Position numbers and translations under genes: made by a program. Source: Candidatus Calescibacterium sp. (GTDB taxonomy: Bacteria > DRYD01). From it: a stretch of DNA of 64,000 nt. Shown here one piece after another: positions 17,796-27,527 of this stretch (positions are counted from its first letter, which is position 1; each line of letters starts with the position of its first letter). A model generated the notes under the pieces. The model saw only the letters and a program-made list of their open reading frames with translations, was not told the origin of the DNA and ran no database searches. The stretch lies in NCBI GenBank assembly GCA_025059235.1, contig JANXCV010000002.1, forward strand, positions 209,498 through 273,497, in the 5' to 3' direction.

Positions 17796-19287
17796 GGATT
17801 TGTTGTTTAGAATTGTCAGTATTCCTAGTATCAATTCTACCCATGGTGAGGTAGAAATAGCAGAATTCATATATGAATATCTTAGATCTTTAAGAGATAG
17901 TTTTGGTGTTGATAATGAAAATTTTCAGGTCTATCTTCAGGATATAAGAGATGATAATTTAGGTAGGAAAAATGTTATTGCTGTTTTGAAAGGGAATAAG
18001 GAGGAAAGCAACAGATGTATAGTTTTTGTGGGTCACTTTGATACTGTTGATATAGAAGATTATGGAGTTCTTAAGGATTTTGCTTTTGATTCTGTGAATT
18101 TAAAGAGTCAGATGAAAAAGATTCATCCTGATTTGGTTGTAGATAATGTTGAATTTGGTAGGGGAATACTGGATATGAAAGCTGGAATCGCTGTAAATAT
18201 TGAAGTTCTTAAGAGGTTTGCTCAGTGTGTCGACAAATGGAGTGGATATCTTGTTTTTCTTTTTGTCTGCGATGAAGAAGGGGATTCAAAAGGAATGATC
18301 AATTCTTTGTATTTTCTTGACAAAGTAAAAAAGGAGAAATCATTAGACTATCTGTTTTGTATTGACACTGATTATAGTGTTAACAAAGCTGCTTATGTTG
18401 GCAGTATTGGTAAGGTTTTGATAGGTATTTTGGTCAGGGGGATAGAGACTCATGTAGGTCAATCTCTGGAAGGTTTGAATTCTAACTACATATTGTCTTA
18501 CATACTCAGTAAGATAGAGGATAATGAATATTTGGTTGAAGATGTTGCTAGTCAATTTAAAACTTATCCCATTATCATGAAAGTCAGGGATATGAGAGAC
18601 TTCTATAACGTAAAGACTAACCTCTATTCGTTTGCTTACATTAATCATCTTTTTTATAGGGATAGTATTGATCAAATAGTTAAAAAATATGTAGATTTAA
18701 TAAATTCGAGTATTAGAGAAATGTTTTTGAAAAGAAAAAAACTAATGAATTTTTGTGATATAAATTATGATCTGATTAGAGTACATGTTTTAGATGATTT
18801 TTCTATGGACTTGTATGATTGTAGTAGATGTGATTTATTGGATGTGAAGGACTACAGGGAGAATTTGATTATTTTTTTGAAGAATCGGTTGGATAGTTAT
18901 GGTATTAATTATCCATATGTACTTGTTTTTCTATTGCCTCCTTATTATCCGAGTGTAGTTTCTGATTTGGGTATAAAGTCTAGATTAAGTGAGTATATCA
19001 GAGGTTTAGGAGAGGATATAGAGATTTATGATTATTTTCCTTATATTTCTGATTTGAGTTTTTTAGGAGGATTGGAGGGGATAGAGTATCTGGGAAGAAA
19101 CATGTTGGGATGGGGCAGGTATTACTATTTGGATTCTGAAGTTATGAACAACGTAAAAATGCCATGTATCAATTGGGGTGTAATAGGATATGATGCTCAT
19201 AAATTCACGGAAAGGTTAGTCGTAGATTATTCGTTATATAGGTTACCTGGGTATATTACGGATTTTGTCTGGGGTTTCTTGCAATAA
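17782..19287 (+). CDS. M20-family peptidase, RocB-like
   Basis: The 501-residue zinc hydrolase resembles the RocB branch of M20. Metal-ligand and catalytic motifs are in order: VFVGHFDTVD (His and Asp), GRGILDMKAG (bridging Asp), VCDEEGDSKG (catalytic and metal Glu) and a late GYDAHKFTE (His). The length is greater than for simple M20 deacylases and fits RocB. RocB is linked to arginine use in Bacillus, but no arginine genes lie here; the gene sits between a glycosyltransferase and the LptF/G permeases. The substrate is unknown. Confidence 0.82.
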   Translation: MLEIKDLLFRIVSIPSINSTHGEVEIAEFIYEYLRSLRDSFGVDNENFQVYLQDIRDDNLGRKNVIAVLKGNKEESNRCIVFVGHFDTVDIEDYGVLKDFAFDSVNLKSQMKKIHPDLVVDNVEFGRGILDMKAGIAVNIEVLKRFAQCVDKWSGYLVFLFVCDEEGDSKGMINSLYFLDKVKKEKSLDYLFCIDTDYSVNKAAYVGSIGKVLIGILVRGIETHVGQSLEGLNSNYILSYILSKIEDNEYLVEDVASQFKTYPIIMKVRDMRDFYNVKTNLYSFAYINHLFYRDSIDQIVKKYVDLINSSIREMFLKRKKLMNFCDINYDLIRVHVLDDFSMDLYDCSRCDLLDVKDYRENLIIFLKNRLDSYGINYPYVLVFLLPPYYPSVVSDLGIKSRLSEYIRGLGEDIEIYDYFPYISDLSFLGGLEGIEYLGRNMLGWGRYYYLDSEVMNNVKMPCINWGVIGYDAHKFTERLVVDYSLYRLPGYITDFVWGFLQ

Positions 19288-19289
19288 GT

Positions 19290-20360
19290 ATGATCTTATA
19301 TAGATATTTAGTTACTGAGATGGTTAAGCCTTTTTTTATTGGTCTATTTGGATTTATTGTTTTTATGATTAGTGAGATGATGTTTATTTTGATTGATCAC
19401 GTTGTTAGTAGGGGAGTGGATGTGGTAAGTGTTATAAAGATTATTGTATATAGGATTCCTGCTTTTGCTGTTATATCGATACCTGTTGCTATTTTATTTG
19501 CTGTTATCAATTCTATTACCAAGTTGGAGTCGAATTTTGAGATAACTTCAATGAGAATCTTGGGATTGAGATTTTATCATATAACTTTACCTTTTATTAT
19601 TGTTTCTTTTTTGATGACTATTTTGAATTTTTTTTTGAACGAGAAGGTTGTTCCGTTAACGATGAAGATTTCAGAGGAGGTTGTAAAACAGAAGATAATT
19701 AGGGCGGGGATTTCTTTTATTCAGTCTGACGTTTTCTTCAAGATGCCTGATGGAAAGATTGTTATAGTCAGGAACGTGAATAAAAGGGACAGAGTTCTGG
19801 AAAATATTGTGATATCAGATATTAGGGTAGGTAACTTTTCTCGCATAATAACCTCTACGAGAGGATATGTAGAAAATTTAGATATAATTCTTGAGGATGG
19901 TTACTTGATTGATTTTGGGAGAGATGGTTTTGTTAAGACTCAGGTGAAATTTGAAAAGTTGGTTATACCATTTAACTTGTCTTTTGACGATATCATAAAG
20001 GAACTAAAGAACCCTTGGGAGATGAGCTATGAAGAATTGAAGAAAGAGTTAGAGAGCAGAGAAAAATTAGGTTGGAAGGATAATTTTTTAAAGACTCAGT
20101 TGTATTTGAAGTTTAGTTTACCTATTTCTTGTATTGTTGTAGTTATTTTATCTTTGCCTTTGGCAGTTATTTTTGCTAACAGAGGTAAGTTTATTGGATT
20201 GTTGATAAGTGTTTTTTTAATATTTGTTTATTATAGTTTATTTTCGTTTTTTGCTGCTTTGGGTAAGAACAATTTGTTGAATCCGTTTTTAGCGGCTTTT
20301 GGAGCTAACTTTGTTATGTTGACAATCGGAATATATTTGATTTATCGGATAGAAAGATGA
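19290..20360 (+). CDS. LptF/LptG-family permease, first copy
   Basis: The 356-residue inner-membrane protein is of the YjgP/YjgQ family, which with LptB extracts lipopolysaccharide from the inner membrane. There are three N-terminal membrane helices (about residues 10-115), a periplasmic beta-rich domain (about 130-230) and three C-terminal helices (about 265-353). The motif KLESNFEITSMRILGL in the coupling loop region is typical. It is partnered with the next gene by a 4-nt overlap. Which copy is LptF and which LptG cannot be settled by eye. No lptB gene lies in the window. Confidence 0.9.
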   Translation: MILYRYLVTEMVKPFFIGLFGFIVFMISEMMFILIDHVVSRGVDVVSVIKIIVYRIPAFAVISIPVAILFAVINSITKLESNFEITSMRILGLRFYHITLPFIIVSFLMTILNFFLNEKVVPLTMKISEEVVKQKIIRAGISFIQSDVFFKMPDGKIVIVRNVNKRDRVLENIVISDIRVGNFSRIITSTRGYVENLDIILEDGYLIDFGRDGFVKTQVKFEKLVIPFNLSFDDIIKELKNPWEMSYEELKKELESREKLGWKDNFLKTQLYLKFSLPISCIVVVILSLPLAVIFANRGKFIGLLISVFLIFVYYSLFSFFAALGKNNLLNPFLAAFGANFVMLTIGIYLIYRIER

Positions 20361-21439
20361 GTATATTGACAAGATACATACTAAGAAATTTTCTTGAATC
20401 GTTTTTTTTGGGATTTATTATTTTTAATTTTATTATCGTTTTGACTTCACAGCTTTATCAGGTTGTGAAATGGCTAGTTGAAGGGACTTATAGTGTTATC
20501 GAAGTATTAAAGTATTTAATTTTCATAAGCCCGATGTATTTGAACTATGTTATTCCCGTTTCGATTGTTTTTGGTATAGTAGGTTCCATAAGCAAATTGA
20601 GTAGTAACTTTGAGATTACTGCTATGAACAGTTTTGGGATTGACACGATGTATATCTTCAGAAGGATATTTTTGGTTGTTTTATTGATTAGTGTTGTATA
20701 TTTCTTTTTTAGTGAGATGTGGGGTTACAGGTTGGTTTCGCAAGCTCTGGATATGTATTATTCTTCTCTAAAAGAGTTCAGAGGGACTGTTAAGGATTTT
20801 AGCTATATTAGTGAGGATCTTGAGCAAACTAGGTTTATTTTTGCTAAGGAATATCATGTTGATTTAGGTTTAATGAAGGATGTCCTTGTTGTTATAAAGT
20901 ATAAGAAAGGAAAGAATATTTCTATGTCGATTTTTGCGGATTGGGCGAAAAGAAGGCGGGATAATGTCTGGTTATTATACAGTGTCGTTCTTTATGATTA
21001 CTCTTCTAGATCCATGCTTAAGGTAAATAGTATAGAATACTTATTTACCTTTGAAAAATTATCATCGAAGAGGAAAAGACACAGGGAGGAAACCAATATC
21101 TGGGAGCTGTTCAAGTTAGCTAGTTACTATAAAGAATCTAAGTTTTACGATTTAGCTTTTGAGACATACGTAAAGTTGAACTTGAAACTTATTTTTCCCT
21201 TCAGTGGTATTTTTTTAACATTTTTGGTGTTTCCTTTTTCTCTTTCAAAGGTTAGGGTAAGCAATTTTTTAGGTATTATTTTGGCGATAGGTGTTTCGAT
21301 TGGATATTATGTTTTTATTACTTTGGCTCAAGTTATAGCTATTAAAAGTGGTATAGTTTTATTCTTATGGTTACCGAACTTTGTTTCTATATTTTTAGGA
21401 GGAGTTTTAATGTTTTTGAAAAATAAGAATTATGTATAA
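20357..21439 (+). CDS. LptF/LptG-family permease, second copy
   Basis: The 360-residue partner of the preceding permease has the same plan: helices at about residues 10-115, a periplasmic domain and three C-terminal helices. The matching coupling motif is KLSSNFEITAMNSFGI. The two proteins share this segment almost word for word and should form the heterodimeric LptFG channel. pilM starts 35 nt later, so the envelope block may read into the pilus operon. Confidence 0.9.
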   Translation: MSILTRYILRNFLESFFLGFIIFNFIIVLTSQLYQVVKWLVEGTYSVIEVLKYLIFISPMYLNYVIPVSIVFGIVGSISKLSSNFEITAMNSFGIDTMYIFRRIFLVVLLISVVYFFFSEMWGYRLVSQALDMYYSSLKEFRGTVKDFSYISEDLEQTRFIFAKEYHVDLGLMKDVLVVIKYKKGKNISMSIFADWAKRRRDNVWLLYSVVLYDYSSRSMLKVNSIEYLFTFEKLSSKRKRHREETNIWELFKLASYYKESKFYDLAFETYVKLNLKLIFPFSGIFLTFLVFPFSLSKVRVSNFLGIILAIGVSIGYYVFITLAQVIAIKSGIVLFLWLPNFVSIFLGGVLMFLKNKNYV

Positions 21440-21474
21440 TGTTAGAATGAACTGATTTTTGGGAAGAAGTAGGT

Positions 21475-22548
21475 ATGTTTTTTAGTTTGTTCGGTAGCAA
21501 AGAAGTTTATGTAGGATTGGATATAGGTAATTATTACATGAAGGTTGTGTGTGCGGATGCTGTATGGCAAGATATGAAGAACTTGAGATCTGCAAAAGTG
21601 GATTTTGTTACGAAGATTTCTGTTCAGAACATAAGCGACAGGGAGTTACTAACGAACGAGCTTACAAATCTATTTGCTAGCTACAAAGCTCAGAAGAAGG
21701 TTGTAAAAGTGATAGCATGTATCTCTAGTCCGAACGTTATAGTAAGGGCTATAGAGGTTCCCAAAAAGGTCAATCTTGAAAAAGAGGGTGCCGATATAGC
21801 AAGAAACTACATTCCATATAAAATAGAGGATTCAAAGTTTGAATTAATACCTCTTAGTGAAGAGGTGCCGGATGCACCAGACAAAAGAGAGGTCTTGTTA
21901 ATCTCATTTCTTTTAGAAGATGTAGTTACATTAGGAGAGATTATTTCTAATGCTGGACTTGAGAAAGTTGCTATGGAGTTTGATGAGCTAGGTGTTTGGA
22001 GATTACTAGAAGGATGTAACTACAAGAACTTTAGGAATACAAACAATATAGTTATAGATTTTGGTTATATGATGACTAAGGTTTTGATTTTTAATAATGG
22101 TAGACTCAAACAATTGAGGAATCTAAGAGTAGGTGGGGAAGAAATTCGTAAGAAGATAGTTGAAAAACATGGATCTATTGATATTAACGATGAAACATGG
22201 AAGAGTATTTCCTTCGATGATCAGAAATATTCTCCTATTCTCATAAAAGCTTTTGAGCCAGTGATAAAAGAACTGAAAAGAACTATTACAGCCTATAAAG
22301 GTAGAATAGATTTTTCCGAGATCTATACCATTGGTGGAATTTCTTATATTAAGGGACTAAACGAACATATTAAGAAGGAAATAGGAATAGAGACCAGTTA
22401 CATAGATATCGACAAAATGCTTAATTTCATAAGGATTGAAAGGAAAACAGAAAATGAATTTAGAAAAGATTTTAATATATACGTAAATGCATTAGGTTTA
22501 GCTTTAGGTCATGGGCAGCAAAAATTTGTTTTAAAGAGAATAATATAG
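21475..22548 (+). CDS. pilM: Type IV pilus assembly protein PilM
   Basis: The 357-residue actin-like ATPase of the type IV pilus inner-membrane platform carries the N-terminal phosphate loop VGLDIGNYYMKVV, a second nucleotide-binding strand IVIDFGYMMTKVLIF and the adenosine-site motif YTIGGISYIKGLNEHI. PilM is cytoplasmic and binds the N-terminal tail of PilN. It is the first gene of the ordered set pilM-N-O-P-Q, which supports the call strongly. Confidence 0.93.
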   Translation: MFFSLFGSKEVYVGLDIGNYYMKVVCADAVWQDMKNLRSAKVDFVTKISVQNISDRELLTNELTNLFASYKAQKKVVKVIACISSPNVIVRAIEVPKKVNLEKEGADIARNYIPYKIEDSKFELIPLSEEVPDAPDKREVLLISFLLEDVVTLGEIISNAGLEKVAMEFDELGVWRLLEGCNYKNFRNTNNIVIDFGYMMTKVLIFNNGRLKQLRNLRVGGEEIRKKIVEKHGSIDINDETWKSISFDDQKYSPILIKAFEPVIKELKRTITAYKGRIDFSEIYTIGGISYIKGLNEHIKKEIGIETSYIDIDKMLNFIRIERKTENEFRKDFNIYVNALGLALGHGQQKFVLKRII

Positions 22549-22559
22549 GAGGTGTTAGG

Positions 22560-23156
22560 ATGGGTATAGTTATAGTAGAGCAGGAGAAGCGGATAAACTG
22601 GGGTAAAGAGATTGCGATAATACTTTTAATACTGATTATGATAGGTGTAGCTTATCTTGTACCCTATTTTATGGCTCAGAAAAAGATAGAAGAAATAAAG
22701 ATGGTAAAGCAAGAGACTGAAAAATTGATTGAGCAGGCTAAATTTTTTAAAACTCAATTGCCAACTATTAGAGATAATATCAAAAAAATCCAAATAATAT
22801 CAAATGAACTTAACACTTTAAGGTTAATTATAAATGAGTCAATATTACAGAGGTTTATTCTTGTGGAATTGCCTCATATTTTGCCTGCAGAAGCTTGGAT
22901 GACTAACTTGACCATAAATTTCGACGCAAAGACAGCTTCATTTGGTGTAAATATTGTAGGCACAAGAGATAAAGTTCTCCAAAATTCTGCTCAATTACTC
23001 GATAATATTAATAACAGTGCTATATTTAAGAATCCAAAAGTTACCGGTATATCTTTGCAAGAGCAAGAGGGAGAAGTAGTTTCTAATTTTAACGTCGAGA
23101 TCAATTTTGAATATACTCTAGAAGTTATGGAAAACTATTATAAGAACTTAAAGTAG
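22560..23156 (+). CDS. pilN: Type IV pilus assembly protein PilN
   Basis: The 198-residue bitopic inner-membrane protein has a short cytoplasmic N-terminus (IVEQEKRINWG) that should contact PilM. A single membrane helix follows at about residues 18-38, then a coiled coil and a periplasmic ferredoxin-like domain containing the family feature LPAEAWMTNLTI. AGGAGGTG stands upstream of the ATG. Its position between pilM and pilO is diagnostic. Confidence 0.9.
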   Translation: MGIVIVEQEKRINWGKEIAIILLILIMIGVAYLVPYFMAQKKIEEIKMVKQETEKLIEQAKFFKTQLPTIRDNIKKIQIISNELNTLRLIINESILQRFILVELPHILPAEAWMTNLTINFDAKTASFGVNIVGTRDKVLQNSAQLLDNINNSAIFKNPKVTGISLQEQEGEVVSNFNVEINFEYTLEVMENYYKNLK

Positions 23157-23170
23157 GGGGGGGAGGAATT

Positions 23171-23788
23171 ATGACATTGTTTGATTTGTTCAAAATCATA
23201 GTTGGGATCATTGCAGCTGGGATATTTGCTTTTTTTAGCTTTCAGGTAAACTATACTCCGGTTGTTGAGAGAGAAGCTAAATGGCAAGAACAACTCAAGA
23301 AGGCAAAAGAAATATACCAGGAGAGCAAAAAAATAAAGGATCAGTATGATAAGTATCAGAAAATGGCTTCAGAGTATGAAAAACTAAAATCTGAGGTTTT
23401 CCCTAATCTGAAGGCTGGAACAAATACAGAAGTATTCATGTCTATTGTTCTAAAGAAGCTGGAAGGGATTGTTACAGAGGTAAGAAACACATCCAAAGAT
23501 AAAGATTTTAAGTTGAGTAATATTAACTTTGGTGCTATCTCCAACAGAAACATTGGGGCTTCGGAAGAAACCGAAGGTATTGCCGTAAGAAGCACTGAAA
23601 TAACAATGACCCTAAGTGGAAAGTATTCTACTATAATTAGGTTTCTTAAAGAATTATCGGATATGAATAAGATAGGAGCTTTAATAAGAGTTAAAAACAT
23701 TTCCTTTTCTCCTGCCTCAAGAGAAGTTGGTAAATCTCCGAGTAACAGTATTAACATAACACTAGAAATGATACAGGTAATAAGGTAG
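23171..23788 (+). CDS. pilO: Type IV pilus assembly protein PilO
   Basis: The 205-residue protein has one N-terminal membrane helix (about residues 5-25), a charged coiled coil (about 35-75) and a periplasmic domain. This is the same plan as PilN, with which PilO forms a heterodimer. The assignment rests on this architecture and on gene order. The ribosome binding region contains an unbroken run of eight G (23156-23163) directly before AGGA. Confidence 0.87.
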   Translation: MTLFDLFKIIVGIIAAGIFAFFSFQVNYTPVVEREAKWQEQLKKAKEIYQESKKIKDQYDKYQKMASEYEKLKSEVFPNLKAGTNTEVFMSIVLKKLEGIVTEVRNTSKDKDFKLSNINFGAISNRNIGASEETEGIAVRSTEITMTLSGKYSTIIRFLKELSDMNKIGALIRVKNISFSPASREVGKSPSNSINITLEMIQVIR

Positions 23789-23801
23789 GTGATGGAGGAT
23801 T

Positions 23802-24422
23802 ATGAAAAAGACGGGTTTGAGTGCCCTTATATCGTTGAGCTTGCTTGCTTTGATTTTAAGTGGGTGTACCACTGAGCAAATAGCTACGATTGAGACCCCT
23901 ACTGATTTAACGAAGGAGATAGAAATAACAGAAGGTCCGATCGAAGATCGGAACGTGAATATTGAGGAGGTAAGAAAGAAGTTGGTTTCTAAGCCATTCA
24001 TACCCGAAAAAAGAGAGACATCTGACTTAAAGGATCCGTTTATCGTTAAATCCTTGAAGGGGATAAAAATAGCAAGAAACAATGTAAACGAGAGTAAGAG
24101 TGAGGTAGAGAAGCAGGATCAAAGAGAAGTACAACAGCAATCAGATCAAAAACAGTTTAACACTGAAACCACTGAGGTTCAACGACCAGAAGAAAAATCT
24201 GTAAATATTGCAGAAGAATCTCCCATGATGTTTAATTTTGAGGGATTGTCTATATCTGAAAATGAGAGAAGAGCTATTCTAAGACACTTGGTGAATAATA
24301 GATCTTATATTGTTAAAATTGGTGATATAGTTGGTGGATATACTGTTAACGCTATCACAGATGACAATCTGATTTTGATTAAAGGAAATGAAAAACTTGT
24401 AATAACAAAGAAGAAAAAGTAG
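23802..24422 (+). CDS. pilP: Type IV pilus lipoprotein PilP
   Basis: The 206-residue protein has a lipoprotein signal peptide ending in LSGC, with Cys22 as the lipidated residue. A long polar, Gln/Glu-rich disordered region follows, and a small beta domain at the end reads IGDIVGGYTVNAITDDNLI, typical of PilP. PilP links the PilN/PilO complex to the PilQ secretin. GGAGG precedes the start. Confidence 0.9.
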   Translation: MKKTGLSALISLSLLALILSGCTTEQIATIETPTDLTKEIEITEGPIEDRNVNIEEVRKKLVSKPFIPEKRETSDLKDPFIVKSLKGIKIARNNVNESKSEVEKQDQREVQQQSDQKQFNTETTEVQRPEEKSVNIAEESPMMFNFEGLSISENERRAILRHLVNNRSYIVKIGDIVGGYTVNAITDDNLILIKGNEKLVITKKKK

Positions 24423-24434
24423 GGGGTGGAAAAA

Positions 24435-26477
24435 ATGAAGATGTTGTTAAGAATAATGATTCTTGCCTTTGTCCTTGTAAATATATCTCTAGCTTCAACG
24501 GTATCAAAGGTAGAAATAAAGGAAATAAATGGTACCGTAAAGATAACGTTGAACGTTGCTAGTTCTTACAAGACATTTTTCAAGGATAATAAGATAAGAG
24601 TTTTGTTAAAGCAGACTTCTATAAATCTTTCACAGACGGAAGCTAGTCTAATGCCTGGCGGTCCTGTCTCAAGTGTCTCTTTATCTACTGAAGGAAATGA
24701 TGCTTATCTAGATATTATTTTGAACTATAGTGCTATTAATTATAAAATTTATACTGTTGGAAACCTAACAGTGGTTGAAGTAAGTGAAAAGACATTGCCT
24801 GAGCCTGTTGGTCCAAAGACTGTTGGCGATACAAAGAAAATAAGGAATTACATTGTTCTTTCTGCACCTGAAAACAAACAAGAACCTGTTGTACAACGTC
24901 AAGTAAAGAAGGTAGAGACAAAAGCAGTAGAGACAAAAGCAGTAGAGGTAAAAAATGTTCAGAAGCAGAAGAAAGTTTCTCATGAGAAACATAAAACGAC
25001 TCATCTAACAAAAGTCAATATTCCTTCCAAAACAATAACGTTAGATCTTGTAGATGCTACCTTAGTTGATACTGTAAGACTTATAACTGAGAATCTTGGG
25101 TGGAATGTGATATTTTCTCCTGACGTTATAAAATATCAGGAGAAATTGACGATGAAACTTGTAAACGTAGATCCTGAAAAAGCTCTTAAGATGATACTAT
25201 TAGCAAATGGATTTGACTATAAGATAGTTAATAATATAGCGTATGTTGCTACTCCGGACAAGTTAGAAAAGTTTCAGCAGGATGTTAAAGTTACTGGTCC
25301 GATTAAGAGACAAATAATAAATCTTGAAAATGCTTCAGCAAAGGAAATAGAGCCCATAATAAAATCTAATTTCCCTGAAGCCAATGTTCAAGTAGTAGAG
25401 AAGACTAATAGTTTATTGATAAAAGCTCCCGTACAGACAATAGTTGAGATAAAGAATTTGGTTGGTCAGCTTGATGTTCCTCCTCCTCCACCTCCCCCAG
25501 TAACTCCGCCAATAACAGAAGTTATCAGACTAAATTATGCAAGTGCTGAAGAAGTTATTCAGATGATGGGTAATTTGATTCCAAAAGAAGCAATAACCGT
25601 TGATAAGAGAATGAATTCTATAATAGTTACTGCAACACCAGATATTATAGATACCGTTAAATCTTTCGTCAAGGCAGTAGATGTACCTATGCCTCAGGTA
25701 GCTTTAAGGATGCACTTTTTGAGTATAGATGAAACAGCTTCGAGAAACCTTGGTGTTGATTGGAGTCAATCTAATAGAGTAGATTTGAGGGAAGTAACGG
25801 TTGGTGTTCCTTCTGGACAAGATCAAGAACCACCGAAAGGAGAAGGACAAAGAACTCCCTACTTTGGACCAAATTGGTTTACTAGAAGTGCCCTGGAGTT
25901 TTCTGCTACGTTAAACTATCTTGTTGAAAGTAAAAAAGGTAAGGTACTTTCTGCACCATATATTATGACTCAGAATAGACAACAGGCTGAGATTCAGGTT
26001 GGTCAGCAAATACCTATTCTTTACACTGACTATAGAACTGGACAAATTCAGGCACAATATGTAAACGTTGGTATAATTCTCAGAGTTACCCCTGAAATTT
26101 CTCCAGATGGATATGTAACTTTAAACTTGAACCCAGAGGTTTCAGAGCTTGGTGCTCAGATTCCAGGAACTCAGTATTTTATAATAAATACCAATAGAAT
26201 ACAAAATGTTGTAAGAATAAAGCAAGGGGAAACTGTACTAATAGGTGGACTATTGAGAAGTATCAACAGTGATTCGGTGAAGAAAGTTCCTTTACTTGCC
26301 GATATACCGATTATTGGAGAGGTTTTTAAATCGAGAGCAAAAGCTAGACAAAGGATAGAATTGGTAATTGCCATAACTCCAGTTGTATTAACAGACCTAC
26401 CTAATCTCAACCAAAGTACTCAGTATAACAAAATGGAAGAACGTGGTCTAAAGGTTAATGATACTACTAGATTCTAA
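24435..26477 (+). CDS. pilQ: Type IV pilus secretin PilQ
   Basis: This outer-membrane secretin is the pore through which the pilus passes. A signal peptide spans about residues 1-21. An AMIN-like domain follows (about 22-120), then a Lys/Gln-rich linker, a secretin/TonB N-terminal domain (about 195-270), two N-type domains separated by a run of seven prolines (about 355), and the C-terminal secretin barrel with VGQQIPILY and VRIKQGETVLIGGLL. The GTG at 24426 lies inside the ribosome binding site AGGGGGTG; the ATG at 24435 is correctly spaced and begins the signal peptide. A terminator follows. Confidence 0.95.
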   Translation: MKMLLRIMILAFVLVNISLASTVSKVEIKEINGTVKITLNVASSYKTFFKDNKIRVLLKQTSINLSQTEASLMPGGPVSSVSLSTEGNDAYLDIILNYSAINYKIYTVGNLTVVEVSEKTLPEPVGPKTVGDTKKIRNYIVLSAPENKQEPVVQRQVKKVETKAVETKAVEVKNVQKQKKVSHEKHKTTHLTKVNIPSKTITLDLVDATLVDTVRLITENLGWNVIFSPDVIKYQEKLTMKLVNVDPEKALKMILLANGFDYKIVNNIAYVATPDKLEKFQQDVKVTGPIKRQIINLENASAKEIEPIIKSNFPEANVQVVEKTNSLLIKAPVQTIVEIKNLVGQLDVPPPPPPPVTPPITEVIRLNYASAEEVIQMMGNLIPKEAITVDKRMNSIIVTATPDIIDTVKSFVKAVDVPMPQVALRMHFLSIDETASRNLGVDWSQSNRVDLREVTVGVPSGQDQEPPKGEGQRTPYFGPNWFTRSALEFSATLNYLVESKKGKVLSAPYIMTQNRQQAEIQVGQQIPILYTDYRTGQIQAQYVNVGIILRVTPEISPDGYVTLNLNPEVSELGAQIPGTQYFIINTNRIQNVVRIKQGETVLIGGLLRSINSDSVKKVPLLADIPIIGEVFKSRAKARQRIELVIAITPVVLTDLPNLNQSTQYNKMEERGLKVNDTTRF

Positions 26478-26506
26478 TTTATAGTATAGACTCAGAAACA
26501 GGGGGT

Positions 26507-26537
26507 AAGGAGTTGGGTAAACCCCAACTCCTTTTTT
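26507..26537 (+). terminator. Rho-independent terminator after pilQ
   Basis: AAGGAGTTGGG (26507-26517) pairs perfectly with CCCAACTCCTT (26523-26533) around a 5-nt loop, and the right arm runs into a tract of six T (26532-26537). It lies 30 nt after the pilQ stop and closes the pilM-Q operon. Confidence 0.93.
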
Positions 26538-26637
26538 GTTTACAGAGAAGATCGGAAGTTATGAAAATCTGGCGTTGTAGAAGGATATATTTTTTTATTT
26601 TTTACGTTAGTTTTTCGGTTTCTAAAAATTATTTTTA

Positions 26638-26943
26638 CTATGATTCTCCATTCCAATCTACAGACATTCCGAGAGCTTGTGCCCAAGCGTTGCCAATAGT
26701 TTGTTGTTTTTCCTGTCTATTTTTGTTACTTTCTTTAATTTGTTCAAATAATTTTCTATCGGCTTCTCTTTTTTTCTTCATATCTTCCATAAACATGCTT
26801 TGTAGTTCTTTCTTTTTCTGCATATATGTTTCAACAGCTTGTCTATATGATTGTTGCAGGTTTTGAGCGGCACTTTGTGCTGAGCCTAAGATGGCTGGTA
26901 ATCCGTTTATTAGAATTTGTCCTAAATTTGGCATCCCTGTCAT
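26638..26943 (-). CDS. Small coiled-coil protein, hypothetical
   Basis: The 101-residue protein begins with a mildly hydrophobic segment (NLGQILINGLPAILG). A long charged helix follows (about residues 25-80, very rich in Lys, Glu and Gln), likely a coiled coil, and the C-terminus is short. A good ribosome binding site (AAGGAAGGTG, 6 nt spacing) and its stand-alone position between the pilQ terminator and a divergent gene argue that it is real. No family is recognised. Confidence 0.75.
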   Translation of the reverse strand: MTGMPNLGQILINGLPAILGSAQSAAQNLQQSYRQAVETYMQKKKELQSMFMEDMKKKREADRKLFEQIKESNKNRQEKQQTIGNAWAQALGMSVDWNGES

Positions 26944-27029
26944 ATTTTTTCACCTTCCTTGTATTAATTCTTTCCTATATTTAAATTATGTATCTGTTGA
27001 GTGTAAAATGAAATACCTGGAGTTGTTTT

Positions 27030-27046
27030 TTTACATTTTTTTTACA
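27030..27046 (+). repeat. Doubled TTTACA motif
   Basis: TTTACA at 27030-27035 recurs at 27041-27046, an 11-bp period with five T between. It lies in the 188-nt divergent region between the small coiled-coil gene (-) and the gene at 27132 (+). The same pair occurs at 45639, 61227 (one base different) and, on the minus strand, 56904-56888. It may be a regulatory site or an AT-rich promoter element. No clear -10 box follows on the plus strand. Confidence 0.5.
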
Positions 27047-27131
27047 TCATTTAAAAAAGCTTAAAAACACATCATTTCTCGTTTTTCTTTTAAAAGGAAT
27101 ATTATATTCTACCGATGAATTTTATCCATAT

Positions 27132-27527
27132 ATGATCAATATAAAATTTAGGCTACTGGATAGTAACATACAGGATCATATTTACAATGCCTTTGTGGAA
27201 GTTACTAACAGCAATTTGTTAAAGGAAAGGAAATATACTATTGGAAACGTACTTTGTGTCTATAGAATAGATGATTTTGTATCTGACAAGCAAAGAATCT
27301 TTGTTTTTAACTTTTATTATGAAAAAACTGGTTCATATGATTTTAAGCAGACGTTTGTCTCTAAATTATTCAAAAAATCAGATGAATTGATATATCTAAT
27401 ACACTCTATAGGTTATATTTTCATAACGGATAACTTTGTCAAGAGTTTTGGTAATTTCTGGGACGACATCTACTCAGATATTTTCAATAGAGAAGGAATA
27501 CAACTGATATACAAGAACTTTTTATGA
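27132..27527 (+). CDS. Hypothetical protein
   Basis: The 131-residue protein is rich in Phe, Tyr, Asp and Lys, without Cys clusters or membrane segments. It is the first gene of the 27-40 kb plus-strand run. The next gene overlaps its stop by 4 nt (ATGA), so the two are probably made together. No ribosome binding site is seen before the ATG. No family recognised. Confidence 0.65.
   Translation: MINIKFRLLDSNIQDHIYNAFVEVTNSNLLKERKYTIGNVLCVYRIDDFVSDKQRIFVFNFYYEKTGSYDFKQTFVSKLFKKSDELIYLIHSIGYIFITDNFVKSFGNFWDDIYSDIFNREGIQLIYKNFL

Noticed and set aside
27110..27131. A DnaA-box-like TTATCCATA
   Set aside because: It is a single imperfect site with no cluster, no dnaA/dnaN neighbours and no AT-rich unwinding pattern beyond background.
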